Part shown: positions 43,110 through 51,205 of the stretch, piece by piece
Numbering within the stretch: the stretch's first letter is position 1
Layout of the letters: every line of letters begins with the position of its first letter
From: Actinomadura syzygii
GTDB lineage: Bacteria > Actinomycetota > Actinomycetes > Streptosporangiales > Streptosporangiaceae
DNA length: 64,000 nucleotides
Assembly: GCF_008085905.1 (NCBI RefSeq)
Contig: NZ_VSFF01000013.1
Coordinates: forward strand, 1 to 64,000
Direction: 5' to 3'
The notes under the pieces: model-generated
What the model was told of the DNA's origin: nothing
Databases searched by the model: none
The model's input: the letters and a program-made list of their open reading frames with translations, nothing else
Made by a program: the position numbers and the translations under genes

Positions 43110-43301
43110 ATGACCTTGATCGCCCGGCACGGCCCCGAGTGGACCTCCATCGACTACCACCAGTTCTTCCTCATGAATCCTGATCAAGAGGATTTCATAC
43201 CCGAGGAATACGGAAAGCTCATCTCCCCCACCGGCGAAACGGTCATCGTGCACGCCGGGTCCGCGCACACGCCCGTGGCCGCGACACCGTATACGACCTA
43301 G
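43110..43301 (+). CDS. Short hypothetical protein (63 residues)
   Basis: ATG at 43110 has GGAGGA eight bases upstream. The protein begins MTLIARHGPEWTSIDYHQFF and continues LMNPDQEDFIPEEYGKLISP. Composition is ordinary and soluble. It could be a complete small protein or the surviving N-terminus of a longer gene, because the following frame (43304) is a decayed VOC gene and two bases separate them. No family recognised. Confidence 0.5.
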   Translation: MTLIARHGPEWTSIDYHQFFLMNPDQEDFIPEEYGKLISPTGETVIVHAGSAHTPVAATPYTT

Positions 43302-43303
43302 CG

Positions 43304-43633
43304 GTGTCGCAATCCGAAGAGGTCTACCTATTACCCACCATGACCAATCCCGCGCACCCCGGCCGCATGCTGTTCGCGAACCTCCCGATCGCCGATCCCA
43401 CCACGCACACGCTGGCGCTGTACTGCTTCAGCGTGTCCTCCCGCGACGAGGTCGACAGCGTCAGCGCCGCCGCGCTCGCGGCGGGCGGCTCCGAGGCCGA
43501 CGACGCCGAGGACCACGGCTTCATGTACTCCCGCAGCTTCTACGACCTCGACGGCCACGGCTGGCAGGTCATGTGGATGGACCCGGCGGCGGCACAACAG
43601 GCCCCCGCGGCATCCACGAACACCTCGGCCTAA
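43304..43633 (+). pseudogene. VOC-family gene with an internal deletion
   Basis: The frame reads GRMLFANLPIADPTTHTLAL, then YCFSVSSRDEVDSV, then DHGFMYSRSFYDLDGHGWQV and MWMDPAA. Intact relatives have about 45 residues (the rest of the first beta-alpha-beta module) between the NLPIAD and HT-LAL blocks. Those are gone with the frame kept, so a metal-binding half-site is lost. The 3' part is well preserved, which suggests a fairly recent deletion. A TTA leucine codon occurs near the start. It might be translated but cannot fold as a normal VOC enzyme. Confidence 0.7.
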
Positions 43634-43736
43634 CCCACCCCCAACACACGCCCAGCGTCATCGACGCCGTGTCGGGCTAAAGCTCGATCAACTGCAACGC
43701 CAGCCCGGTGAAAGCGGCGGACTCACGCGGGGGGCA

Positions 43737-44780
43737 TTAGGGGATTTCGAGGATGGTTTGGCCGTGGGCGGTGCCGTCCTCTATTTGGCGGTGGGCTAAA
43801 GGGGCGTCTGTCCAGGGGAGTTGGTGTAGGTGGGAGGGGGGTGGGCGGAAGCCGGTGCGGACGTCTTGCCAGAGGGCCGCGATCTGGCGTCGGTTGCCGG
43901 TGCGGACTCCGATCAGCGACTGGCTGCGTAGGTAGAACGGCAGCAACTGTAGGGGGACGGGGTCGTGTTCGATGGCGCCGGAGACGACGATGCGGCCCAT
44001 CGTCGCGAGGGCCGGGCGGTACGCCTTCCACAGTGCGGGGACGCCCAGGTTGTCGATCACGCAGTCGACGCCCTCGCCGTCGGTGGCCTCGCGGATGTGG
44101 TCGGCCAGGTCGGCGGTGGCGTCCAGCGCGGCGGCGATCGGAAGGCCGGTGAGACCGTCCGGGCGACGGGACGCGCGGCCTACGCCGATCACCGTGGCGC
44201 CCCGGTACGCGGCGAGTGCGGCGACGGTGGATCCGAGTGAGCCGGAGGCGCCGACCACGAGGACGGTGCTGCCTTCCCGCACGTCACCGGCGTCGAGTTG
44301 GGCGCGGGCCACCGGGCCGTTCGCGGCCAAGGATGCGGCTTCGGGATCGCTGACGTCGTCCGGCAGGACGTGCACTCCGGTGGCCGGGGCGACGCAGTAC
44401 TCGGCGTAGCTGCCGGGACGGTGGACGCCGATCAGCCCGAGGCTCGGACATGCTTCCTCCCGGCCCCGTCGGCAGGCACGGCATTCGCGGCAGGGCAGGA
44501 TGGCCGACACCCCGACCCGGCGGCCGACCAGGGCCGGGCTCACACCCGGTCCGGCCGCGTCGACCACACCGGCGTGCTCGGTGCCGAGCACGTGCGGGAA
44601 ACGCCTGATGAGAGGCCCGAAGGGGGGACGTCCGGCGCGCGTGGCGACGTCCTTGGTGCGCGCTACGGCGACCGCGCGTACTCTGACCCGCACTTCTTCG
44701 GGGCCGGGCTCCGGCGTCGGCAACTCCCCCGCCCGCAGGACGTCCGGGCTGCCGAACCCGGTGAGCAGGACGGCCTTCAC
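43737..44780 (-). CDS. Zinc-type alcohol dehydrogenase / quinone oxidoreductase family protein
   Basis: A 347-residue MDR-family oxidoreductase starting at GTG 44780 (GAGGGG upstream); an ATG at 44825 would add 15 basic residues. HVLGTEHAGVVDAAGPGV is the catalytic-domain signature. Four cysteines in LPCRECRACRRGREEACPS form the structural zinc loop. The nucleotide-binding motif is VLVVGASGSLGSTVAALAAY. It reduces or oxidises a small molecule with NAD(P)H; the substrate is unknown. It diverges from a TetR gene, which probably controls it, and lies at the left edge of the type III polyketide cluster. Confidence 0.85.
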   Translation of the reverse strand: MKAVLLTGFGSPDVLRAGELPTPEPGPEEVRVRVRAVAVARTKDVATRAGRPPFGPLIRRFPHVLGTEHAGVVDAAGPGVSPALVGRRVGVSAILPCRECRACRRGREEACPSLGLIGVHRPGSYAEYCVAPATGVHVLPDDVSDPEAASLAANGPVARAQLDAGDVREGSTVLVVGASGSLGSTVAALAAYRGATVIGVGRASRRPDGLTGLPIAAALDATADLADHIREATDGEGVDCVIDNLGVPALWKAYRPALATMGRIVVSGAIEHDPVPLQLLPFYLRSQSLIGVRTGNRRQIAALWQDVRTGFRPPPSHLHQLPWTDAPLAHRQIEDGTAHGQTILEIP

Positions 44781-44947
44781 CGGGCGCGCCCCTCGGCGGG
44801 CCCGGCGCCGATGTTTCGCGGACATGGGAGCACGGCCATTCCGGGCGACGCCCCTTCCCTTGGAATGCGTGAACTGAAATGGCGCGGTGCTCGCCCGGCA
44901 TTCGGCCTGCGAGCTGCGGCATTGGTTACAGCTTGTAGCATGGGCTT

Positions 44948-45574
44948 GTGAGCGAGAAGGATTCCCGGGGGGCTGCGGCGGGCCTGCGCGCGGCGGGCGT
45001 CGCGCGTACCCGGAGCGCGATCGTCACCGCCGCCCGGAAGCATCTGATCGAGGTCGGCTACCACCGGCTGAGCCTGGAGCAGGTCGCCGCGGACGCGGGA
45101 ATCACCCGGGTCACGATCTACCGCCAGTTCACGTCGAAGCTCGGGCTGCTCGACGCGGTCGCCGACGACCTGGCCCAGCGCTCCCAGGTGGTGCGCGGCA
45201 TGGAGACCGCCGCGGCGATGGCCGACCCGGCCGCCGCGTTCCGCGCCATGGTCTCGGAGATGTGCCGGTTCTGGGGCACCGACCCCGACCTGTTCCGCAG
45301 GCTGATCGGCCTCGCGGCCGTGGATCCGGAGGCCGACCAGGTCGTGGGGAGCCGGGAGCAGTGGCGTTACGACCAGGTCGCCGCCTTCGTCCGAAGGCTC
45401 GCCGACGACGGGCGCCTCCGCGGCGACGCCGACGTCGACCGGTCCGCGACCGCGATCGGGGCCGTCACCGGGTTCGTGCCGTGCGACGAGATGGCGGTCC
45501 GGCTCAAACTCCGCCACGACCAGTTGGACGGCCTCGTCATCACGCTCCTCAACGGAGTCGTCCGCCTCAACTAG
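44948..45574 (+). CDS. TetR/AcrR-family transcriptional regulator
   Basis: A 208-residue regulator from GTG 44948. The N-terminal helix-turn-helix reads IVTAARKHLIEVGYHRLSLE, then QVAADAGITRVTIYRQF and TSKLGLLDAVADDLAQR. The C-terminal ligand domain is helical. It is divergent from the MDR oxidoreductase, with about 165 bases between the starts. In that gap TTACA-GCT-TGTAG just before the GTG is an imperfect palindrome that could be its operator. Likely ligand: a metabolite or a substrate of the oxidoreductase (inference). Confidence 0.9.
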   Translation: MSEKDSRGAAAGLRAAGVARTRSAIVTAARKHLIEVGYHRLSLEQVAADAGITRVTIYRQFTSKLGLLDAVADDLAQRSQVVRGMETAAAMADPAAAFRAMVSEMCRFWGTDPDLFRRLIGLAAVDPEADQVVGSREQWRYDQVAAFVRRLADDGRLRGDADVDRSATAIGAVTGFVPCDEMAVRLKLRHDQLDGLVITLLNGVVRLN

Positions 45575-45594
45575 GCCAAAACCCGGCTTCCGCA

Positions 45595-46359
45595 TTATTC
45601 GAGCAGGTCCGGCTGCGTTCGGACGGTCTGGTGGTAGAGCGGCTGGAAGTTGAGCCAGCCGACGAACTCGCCGCCGAGCTGCCGGTGCGTGAGCGCGGCG
45701 CTCGCGTCGTCGATGTAGATCGGCTTCCCGGCGGCCTTCGCCAGGAGCTGGGCCTGGCACGACCGTTCCATGGAGATGAACCACCAGGTGGCGGCGTCCA
45801 CGGACGTCCCGACCGTGAGCAGGCCGTGGTTGCGCAGGATGACGGCCTTCGAGTCGCCGAGCGCCGCCGCGAGGCGTTTGCCCTCCGCCTCGTCCAGCAC
45901 CACGCCCGTGTAGTCGTCGAGGTATCCGTGGTCGTTGTAGAAGGCGCAGGAGTCCTGGGTGATGGGCTCGATCGGCTCGCCGAGCGAGGAGACCGCCCGG
46001 CCGTGAATGGAGTGGCTGTGCGCGGCGGACTGGACGTCCGCGCGGGCCCGGTAGATCGCGGAGTGGATCGAGAACGGCGCCTCGTGCGTCCGGTGCTCCC
46101 CCTCGACGACCTCTCCCTGGTCGTTCACCAGGATGAGGTCGCTCACCCGGATATGTGAGAAGGGCATGCCGATCGGGTTGATCCAGAAATGGTCCTGGAA
46201 TCCCGGGTCGCGGGCCGTGATGTGCCCGGCGACACCGTCCTCGAAGCCGTGCACCGCGAACAGGCGAAGTGCTGCCGCCAGCCTTTCCTTGCGGTGGCGG
46301 CGCTCCTCCTCCACCGAGGAGAACTCGGGCGGGACAAGAGGAATGGAACGGCTCGTCAT
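45595..46359 (-). CDS. Class II aldolase/adducin-family protein
   Basis: A 254-residue protein. It has EERRHRKERLAAALRLFAVH, GHITARDPGFQDHFWINPIG, then the metal-binding HSHSIHGRAVSSLGEP and the later VILRNHGLLTVGTSVDA with the third His. These are the zinc/iron ligands of the fold. Members include fuculose-phosphate aldolases, but also CloR/NovR, non-haem iron oxygenases that cleave aromatic side chains in aminocoumarin biosynthesis. Here the gene overlaps the O-methyltransferase gene by four bases (ATGA), so a role in decarboxylation or oxidative carbon-carbon cleavage of an aromatic intermediate is more likely than sugar metabolism. The substrate is unknown. Confidence 0.88.
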   Translation of the reverse strand: MTSRSIPLVPPEFSSVEEERRHRKERLAAALRLFAVHGFEDGVAGHITARDPGFQDHFWINPIGMPFSHIRVSDLILVNDQGEVVEGEHRTHEAPFSIHSAIYRARADVQSAAHSHSIHGRAVSSLGEPIEPITQDSCAFYNDHGYLDDYTGVVLDEAEGKRLAAALGDSKAVILRNHGLLTVGTSVDAATWWFISMERSCQAQLLAKAAGKPIYIDDASAALTHRQLGGEFVGWLNFQPLYHQTVRTQPDLLE

Positions 46360-47375
46360 TTGTCCTCCTCGTCGTCGAGGCGGAGCGCGACGACCGAGAT
46401 CTCGCCCTCGGTGTGGACGCCGGCGACGGCGAGCCCGCGGTCGGCGGCGAGGGACGCGACCTCGCCGACACTGCGTTCCTGGCCGTTCAGGTAGACGAGC
46501 ATCCGCAGGTCCATGGTGGTGCTCGGCGACTCGCCGTCCGGGCCGTACTCCCCGACGACGAGCACCGCTCCGTCGCTTCCCGCCGCCTCGGCGCAGCGCC
46601 CGAGGATGGCCTTCGCGTCCTCGTCGTCCCAGTCGTGCAGGACGTCGGACAGCACGTACGCGTCGGCGCCGGACGGGAGCGGATCGAAGAAGCTGCCGGA
46701 GCGGACGTCGACGCGGTCGGCCAGGCCCGCGTCCTCGAAGGCGAGCACGGCCGCCTCGGCGGCCTCGGGGAGTTCCACCAGCGTGCCGCGGAGGTTCGGG
46801 TACGCGGTGAGGAGCGCTCTAAGCAGCGCCCCGTTGCCGCCGCCGACGTCCACCACGTGCTTGAGCGATCCCCAGTCGTAGGCCGACACGATCGACGGGG
46901 CCACCCCGGCGAGGTTGATCGCCATCATCGCGTTGAAGGAATCCGAGAGGGCCGGGTCGGCGGAGAGGTCCTCCCACAGGGATCGCCCGTAGCGCGTGGT
47001 GTAGGCGTTGGTTCCGGCGCGCACGGTGCCCGGCAGCTCCACGAGGGCCAGTTCGGCGCGTCCGAGCGCGCCGTCGACGTCCAGACGCTTGCGCAGGTGG
47101 GACGGGTGATCGTCCCTGAGCGCCTCGCTTACCGGCGTCAGCCCGTACCGGCCCTCCGCGTCCTCGCTGAACACGCCCGCGTTCGCCAGGTGGCGCAGCA
47201 CCCGGTCGAGCGGGCCCGCGTTCACCTTCACGATGTCGGCCAGTTCCGCGGCGGTGCGCGGGCCTTCGGCGACGTGGTCGGCGATGCGCAGCGTCGCCGC
47301 CGCCCTGATCGCCATCGGCACGCTGAGGTCCGCCAGTTTCCCCAGGTTTCCAACCGATCCGTTCTGCTGCGTCAT
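46356..47375 (-). CDS. SAM-dependent O-methyltransferase (acetylserotonin/polyketide type)
   Basis: A 339-residue protein with AAGGAG before the ATG at 47375. Residues 1-100 form a winged-helix dimerisation domain (IRAAATLRIADHVAEGPRTA, then LDRVLRHLANAGVFSEDAEG). The catalytic domain has VVDVGGGNGALLRALLTAYP, TLVELPEAAEAAV, GADAYVLSDVLHDWDDEDAK with the catalytic His, and VGEYGPDG. This is the class that methylates aromatic polyketide hydroxyls. It lies in an operon with an FAD oxygenase and a class II aldolase, beside the RppA genes. Confidence 0.92.
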   Translation of the reverse strand: MTQQNGSVGNLGKLADLSVPMAIRAAATLRIADHVAEGPRTAAELADIVKVNAGPLDRVLRHLANAGVFSEDAEGRYGLTPVSEALRDDHPSHLRKRLDVDGALGRAELALVELPGTVRAGTNAYTTRYGRSLWEDLSADPALSDSFNAMMAINLAGVAPSIVSAYDWGSLKHVVDVGGGNGALLRALLTAYPNLRGTLVELPEAAEAAVLAFEDAGLADRVDVRSGSFFDPLPSGADAYVLSDVLHDWDDEDAKAILGRCAEAAGSDGAVLVVGEYGPDGESPSTTMDLRMLVYLNGQERSVGEVASLAADRGLAVAGVHTEGEISVVALRLDDEEDK

Positions 47376-47424
47376 ATCCGGTGGCTCCTTGTTGTCATGC
47401 GGCGAGGTCGCTGAGCGGCGACGG

Positions 47425-48807
47425 TCAGTGGGCTACGAGTCGTTCGAACTCGGTCCGGTCCGGACCCTGTGCGGGGACGACAGGGTCCGCATGGGTTTCG
47501 AGGAAGTCCCGGATCCGCGGCGCCGCGACGGGGTCGTTGACGAGGGCTTCGGGTGTCATGAGCATGTTGAAGAACCGCAACTGCACCGCGTTCACCTCCG
47601 GATCGTCCTCGCTGACGATCGCGAGGGCGGCGATGAACCGGCCCATCGGGTCGGTGGGCGGGGCGATGGGCTCTCCGCGGACGCCCGCCTCGATGTGCTC
47701 GCGCTGTTCGCGGGAGCTGGCGACCTGGGCCCTGAACCAGAAGCCCAGGTTCCGCTCCGCCCACTCCTCGAACCGGGAGACGAAACCGGCCGCGTCATCG
47801 GCCGCCTCGACCGTCTCGGCGAAGTGCCGGGCCTGGAGGAAGGCGAGCGGCACGCCGCGTCCGAACGCCGGGTTGGTCTGCAGCGCCGAGTCGCCGAGCA
47901 GGACGAGACCGGCGACGACGGGGCTTCCGTCGTTCACCAGCCGCCGCCACCTGTCCTCCAGGTTCCCCATCGGGTGCGGCTCGTCGATCGATTCGCTGCG
48001 GTCGAGCCACGGCGCGGTCAGCGGCACGGATTCCAGGAATCGGTGGTAGACGCCGGGCTCGCGCAGCCGGTGCCGCAGCGGGTCGTCCGCCGCCACCGTC
48101 ATGGACACCTGGAAGCAGCCGTTGTCGCCGGCGAAGAGCACCAGCTTGGTGTAGTCGAGCTTCACGTAGATGGGCACGGTCAGCGCGGGGAACGACTGGC
48201 CCTCGCGCAGCCGGAAGTGCTGCGTGAGGTAGTGGAACCCGCACGGCTGGGCGGTCTCCCGCGGCGGACGGCCGCCCGCCTCGGCCAGCCAGCGGACCGA
48301 GCGCGTCCGCCGTCCGCTCGCGTCGACGACGACGTCCGCCGCGACCTCCCCGCCGGGCAGCCGCACGCCCACGACACGCGGGACACCGGCGAGCTCGCCC
48401 CGTACCAGCAGGCCCTTGACGGACGTCCCCGACAGCACTTCGACGCCCGGCTCCGCCTCGACGACACGGCGCAGCGCCCCCTCGTAGACGAGCCTGCGGG
48501 ACAGCACGTTCTCGTCGCCGCCCCCGCCCGCGATCGGGACCCGCGGCGCGCCCCGGGCGGCGACCGCGTCCAGGACGTCGGGCGCCTCCTCCCGCATGAT
48601 CCGGCTGGAGAGGCCGAGGAAGTTATGGCCCTGCCGGGCGTGCGGGACGCCGTTGCGCTCCCATCCCGTGAAATCCTCCTCGGCACTCGCCTCGGGCTTC
48701 GGCTGATCATCCCGCTCCACGACGGTGACCGTGTGGCCGCGCCGGGCGCAGAACAGGGCGACCGCCAGCCCGGCCATTCCCGCACCGATCACTACTATCT
48801 TCGCCAT
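47425..48807 (-). CDS. FAD-dependent oxygenase/oxidoreductase
   Basis: A 460-residue group A flavoprotein from ATG 48807. The N-terminal Rossmann motif is IVVIGAGMAGLAVALFCARR, with VVERD following. The second FAD motif is VVDASGRRTRSVRWLAEAG, and the third is GLVLLGDSALQTNPAFGRGV. The middle is substrate-binding (VSMTVAADDPLRHRLREPGV). Such enzymes hydroxylate or oxidise aromatic rings. It leads the operon FAD oxygenase, methyltransferase, class II aldolase, transcribed away from rppA, so the likely substrate is the naphthol/naphthoquinone made by RppA and the cupin. An alternative start at 48843 would add 12 residues. Confidence 0.88.
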   Translation of the reverse strand: MAKIVVIGAGMAGLAVALFCARRGHTVTVVERDDQPKPEASAEEDFTGWERNGVPHARQGHNFLGLSSRIMREEAPDVLDAVAARGAPRVPIAGGGGDENVLSRRLVYEGALRRVVEAEPGVEVLSGTSVKGLLVRGELAGVPRVVGVRLPGGEVAADVVVDASGRRTRSVRWLAEAGGRPPRETAQPCGFHYLTQHFRLREGQSFPALTVPIYVKLDYTKLVLFAGDNGCFQVSMTVAADDPLRHRLREPGVYHRFLESVPLTAPWLDRSESIDEPHPMGNLEDRWRRLVNDGSPVVAGLVLLGDSALQTNPAFGRGVPLAFLQARHFAETVEAADDAAGFVSRFEEWAERNLGFWFRAQVASSREQREHIEAGVRGEPIAPPTDPMGRFIAALAIVSEDDPEVNAVQLRFFNMLMTPEALVNDPVAAPRIRDFLETHADPVVPAQGPDRTEFERLVAH

Positions 48808-49118
48808 CGAGTTGCCAACCCTTCCCAGCAAAGGCGGTTCCATCGAGCCGGCGCTCCGCGTCCCGCTCGGATCCGTCTTCGGCAAACCGGTTCAATCGAC
48901 GGTCGGTGCACGGAAGTCCAGGGATATCAGACGACCCTGACACGAGCAAGAAGTCTCATCAAGGCCCGTGTAATCGAAAAGACCCCGTTTTTCACCGAGC
49001 GCAAGATCGGGCGGCGGAGCCACTGGTAGAGCCATCGCTGCAATGCCCTCAATAGTTGCCCGCCACCCTTGCGCGCAGCTCAACTATCCTTCTCCACGGC
49101 ATATCGAGAAGCGGCTCC

Positions 49119-49134
49119 TGTGATATGCGCCACA
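49119..49134. promoter_or_regulatory. CRP-like half-perfect site upstream of rppA
   Basis: TGTGA-TATGCG-CCACA matches the CRP consensus TGTGA-N6-TCACA at nine of ten arm positions. It lies about 240 bases before rppA and about 45 bases before the promoter candidate. Confidence 0.35.
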
Positions 49135-49177
49135 AAAAGGACCGGTCCCGAACAAGGCGAACTCAGCGTAATAAGGG

Positions 49178-49207
49178 TTGACCTGCCAGCGCTGGCGACT
49201 GTAGAGA
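49178..49207 (+). promoter_or_regulatory. Candidate rppA promoter with a palindrome in its spacer
   Basis: TTGACC (49178-49183) and TAGAGA (49202-49207) are separated by 18 bases. The spacer contains GCCAGCGCTGGC, a perfect 12-bp palindrome (49185-49196), a position where a repressor or a MerR-type activator would act. The resulting leader would be about 150 bases. Confidence 0.45.
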
Positions 49208-49360
49208 TGTTCTGGTATTGGGTTCGTCCGCGAGGTCGAATGGAAACGACCATCGACTTCTCGGGGTCCGACCGGGCGACCCACGGGGCCAATTTCTTTA
49301 CACCAGAGTCGGGCATGCTCCCGCCAGGATGGTTCTCCCAACTCCCAGGATGGTGCCACG

Positions 49361-50461
49361 ATGCCGATCCTCTGCAAGCCGGCCGTCAATGTTCCGGAAA
49401 ACATAGTGACCCTGGACGACACGCTTCGGCTGGCCGAGCAGTTGCACGCCGACCACCCCAAGCTGAAGCTGGTGCTGCGGCTTATCCGCAACACCGGGGT
49501 GCTCAAGCGGCACACGATCCTCCCGCTCGACGAGACGCTGCGGCATCCAGGATTCGAGGCGCGAAACCTCGCCTACGAACAGCACGCGAAAAAGCGGGTC
49601 CCGGCGGTCGTGGAGCTCGCGCTGAAGAACGCGGAACTGACAGCCCAGGACATCGACGTGATCATCTACGTGTCCTGCACCGGGTTCATGATGCCGTCGC
49701 TCACCGCCTGGCTCATCAATTCCATGGGCTTCCGGCACGACACGCGGCAGATTCCCATCGCGCAGCTGGGCTGCGCCGCGGGAGGCGCCGCCATCAACCG
49801 GGCGCACGATTTCTGCAACGCCCACCTCGGCAGCAACGCGCTCATCGTCTCGTGCGAGTTCTGCTCAATGTGCTACCAGCCGACGGACCACGACATCGGC
49901 TCACTGCTGTCCAACGGCCTCTTCGGGGACGCGGTGTCGGCCGCCGTCGTCCGCGGTCACGGCGGCGCCGGAATGCGGCTTGAGCGCAACGCGTCCTACC
50001 TCATTCCGAACACCGAGGACTGGATCTCCTATGCCGTGAAGGACACCGGATTCCACTTCCAGCTCGACAAGCGGGTCCCCACCACGATGGAGCCGCTCGC
50101 CCCGGTCCTGCGCGACCTCGTGAGCGACCAGGGCTGGGACGTGTCCAAACTCGGTTTCTACATCATTCACGCGGGCGGCCCGCGAATCCTGGACGATCTG
50201 TGCCGTTTCCTGGACGTCAAGCCCGACGCCTTCCGGCACAGCAGGGCCACGCTCACCGAATACGGGAACATCGCCAGCAGCGTCGTCCTGGAAGCGCTGC
50301 GACGCCTCTTTGAAGAGGACGAAACGCAGAACGACGAAAGGGGGATCATCGCGGGCTTCGGCCCGGGGATCACGGCCGAGATGGCGGTCGGGACCTGGGC
50401 GGACGGGACGACCACGCGGGCCGCGGCCCCTCGGCGGGCCGCCCGCCACCCCGTCTCGTGA
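49361..50461 (+). CDS. rppA: Type III polyketide synthase, 1,3,6,8-tetrahydroxynaphthalene synthase
   Basis: A 366-residue thiolase-fold enzyme. The catalytic triad is in place: Cys138 in IAQLGCAAGGAAINRAHDF, His270 in FYIIHAGGPRILDDL and Asn303 in LTEYGNIASSVVLEAL. The Cys number equals that of Streptomyces griseus RppA, and VSCEFCSMCYQPTD plus ISYAVKDTGFHFQLDKRVP are RppA-type. RppA condenses five malonyl-CoA to 1,3,6,8-tetrahydroxynaphthalene. The C-terminus has a short Arg/Ala-rich extension. The cupin gene begins 38 bases after the stop, so the pair is an operon that should lead to flaviolin. Confidence 0.95.
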   Translation: MPILCKPAVNVPENIVTLDDTLRLAEQLHADHPKLKLVLRLIRNTGVLKRHTILPLDETLRHPGFEARNLAYEQHAKKRVPAVVELALKNAELTAQDIDVIIYVSCTGFMMPSLTAWLINSMGFRHDTRQIPIAQLGCAAGGAAINRAHDFCNAHLGSNALIVSCEFCSMCYQPTDHDIGSLLSNGLFGDAVSAAVVRGHGGAGMRLERNASYLIPNTEDWISYAVKDTGFHFQLDKRVPTTMEPLAPVLRDLVSDQGWDVSKLGFYIIHAGGPRILDDLCRFLDVKPDAFRHSRATLTEYGNIASSVVLEALRRLFEEDETQNDERGIIAGFGPGITAEMAVGTWADGTTTRAAAPRRAARHPVS

Positions 50462-50499
50462 CCTCGTCCTCGCCAGCGGAACTCGGGAAGGAACGCGCC

Positions 50500-51024
50500 A
50501 TGACCGACGGTCTCGTCATACCGCCCGGCGCCGGTCGGAAATTCGTCACCAAGGCCCAGGAAGTGACCTTCAAGGTGACGGGCGACCATTCGCGCACCGG
50601 CTCGCTTTTCGAGGTCGTCGTCCCACCTGGATTCGACGTGGGCGCGCATGTCCACACCCGCACCGAAGAGATCTTCTACGTTCTCGACGGAGAACTCGAA
50701 CTGCTCGCATTCGAGCCGGACGAGCGCACGCCCGAGGACTGGCGTTCCTGGCGCGGGTCGGACGGCCGCCGTCCGGTCCGCGCCGGCCCTGGAAGTTGCA
50801 TGTTCGTTCCCGCCGGGTGCCCGCACGCCTTCACCAATCCGCACGACACTCCCGCCCGGATGCTCTTTCTCTCCGCGCCGCCACCGGACCACGAGGCGTA
50901 TTTCGAGGAGCTGCTGGAGATGTTCGACAGCGGCACCGCCAATGTGGATGCCGTGATCAACCTGCGCGAAAAGTACGACATCCAGCAGATCACTCCGCTG
51001 CGATTCGACGCGGCCGAGAGCTGA
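50500..51024 (+). CDS. Cupin-domain quinone-forming monooxygenase (MomA type)
   Basis: A 174-residue single-cupin protein. The ATG at 50500 has GGGAAGGA upstream and was chosen over a GTG that overlaps the rppA stop. Cupin motif 1 is GFDVGAHVHTRTEEIFYVLD, with the His and Glu ligand positions; motif 2 is CMFVPAGCPHAFTNPHD. In Streptomyces antibioticus a cupin encoded beside rppA (MomA) oxidises 1,3,6,8-tetrahydroxynaphthalene to flaviolin, and this gene has the same neighbourhood and size. The assignment therefore rests on context plus cupin motifs. Confidence 0.8.
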   Translation: MTDGLVIPPGAGRKFVTKAQEVTFKVTGDHSRTGSLFEVVVPPGFDVGAHVHTRTEEIFYVLDGELELLAFEPDERTPEDWRSWRGSDGRRPVRAGPGSCMFVPAGCPHAFTNPHDTPARMLFLSAPPPDHEAYFEELLEMFDSGTANVDAVINLREKYDIQQITPLRFDAAES

Positions 51025-51139
51025 CCCGCCACGAAAAAGCAGCCTGCTCCCCCGAGTCGCATGGACGGGCCTCATCGACAGGCCATCATGCCCTTCAAAT
51101 TAGCGCCTGTCCGTGGGTATGATAATGACTTGGCCGAGA

Positions 51140-51169
51140 TACGGTCGATCCTCCATCTGAGCTACCGTA
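51140..51169 (+). promoter_or_regulatory. Inverted repeat upstream of the LysR gene
   Basis: TACGGT (51140-51145) and ACCGTA (51164-51169) form an inverted repeat with an 18-base spacer, about 37 bases before the LysR start at 51206. It may be an autoregulatory LysR site, though the arms are short. Confidence 0.35.
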
Positions 51170-51205
51170 GATCAGGTACCGCCGCTGCGAGGAGTGTCAT
51201 CAGAA

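Larger units (their letters stand above)
48808..49360. other. Divergent regulatory region between FAD oxygenase operon and rppA
   Basis: About 550 bases without a credible gene. The DNA is distinctly less GC-rich between 48940 and 49270. It must hold the promoters for both arms of the polyketide cluster; the CRP-like site and the rppA promoter candidate are listed separately. Confidence 0.6.
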
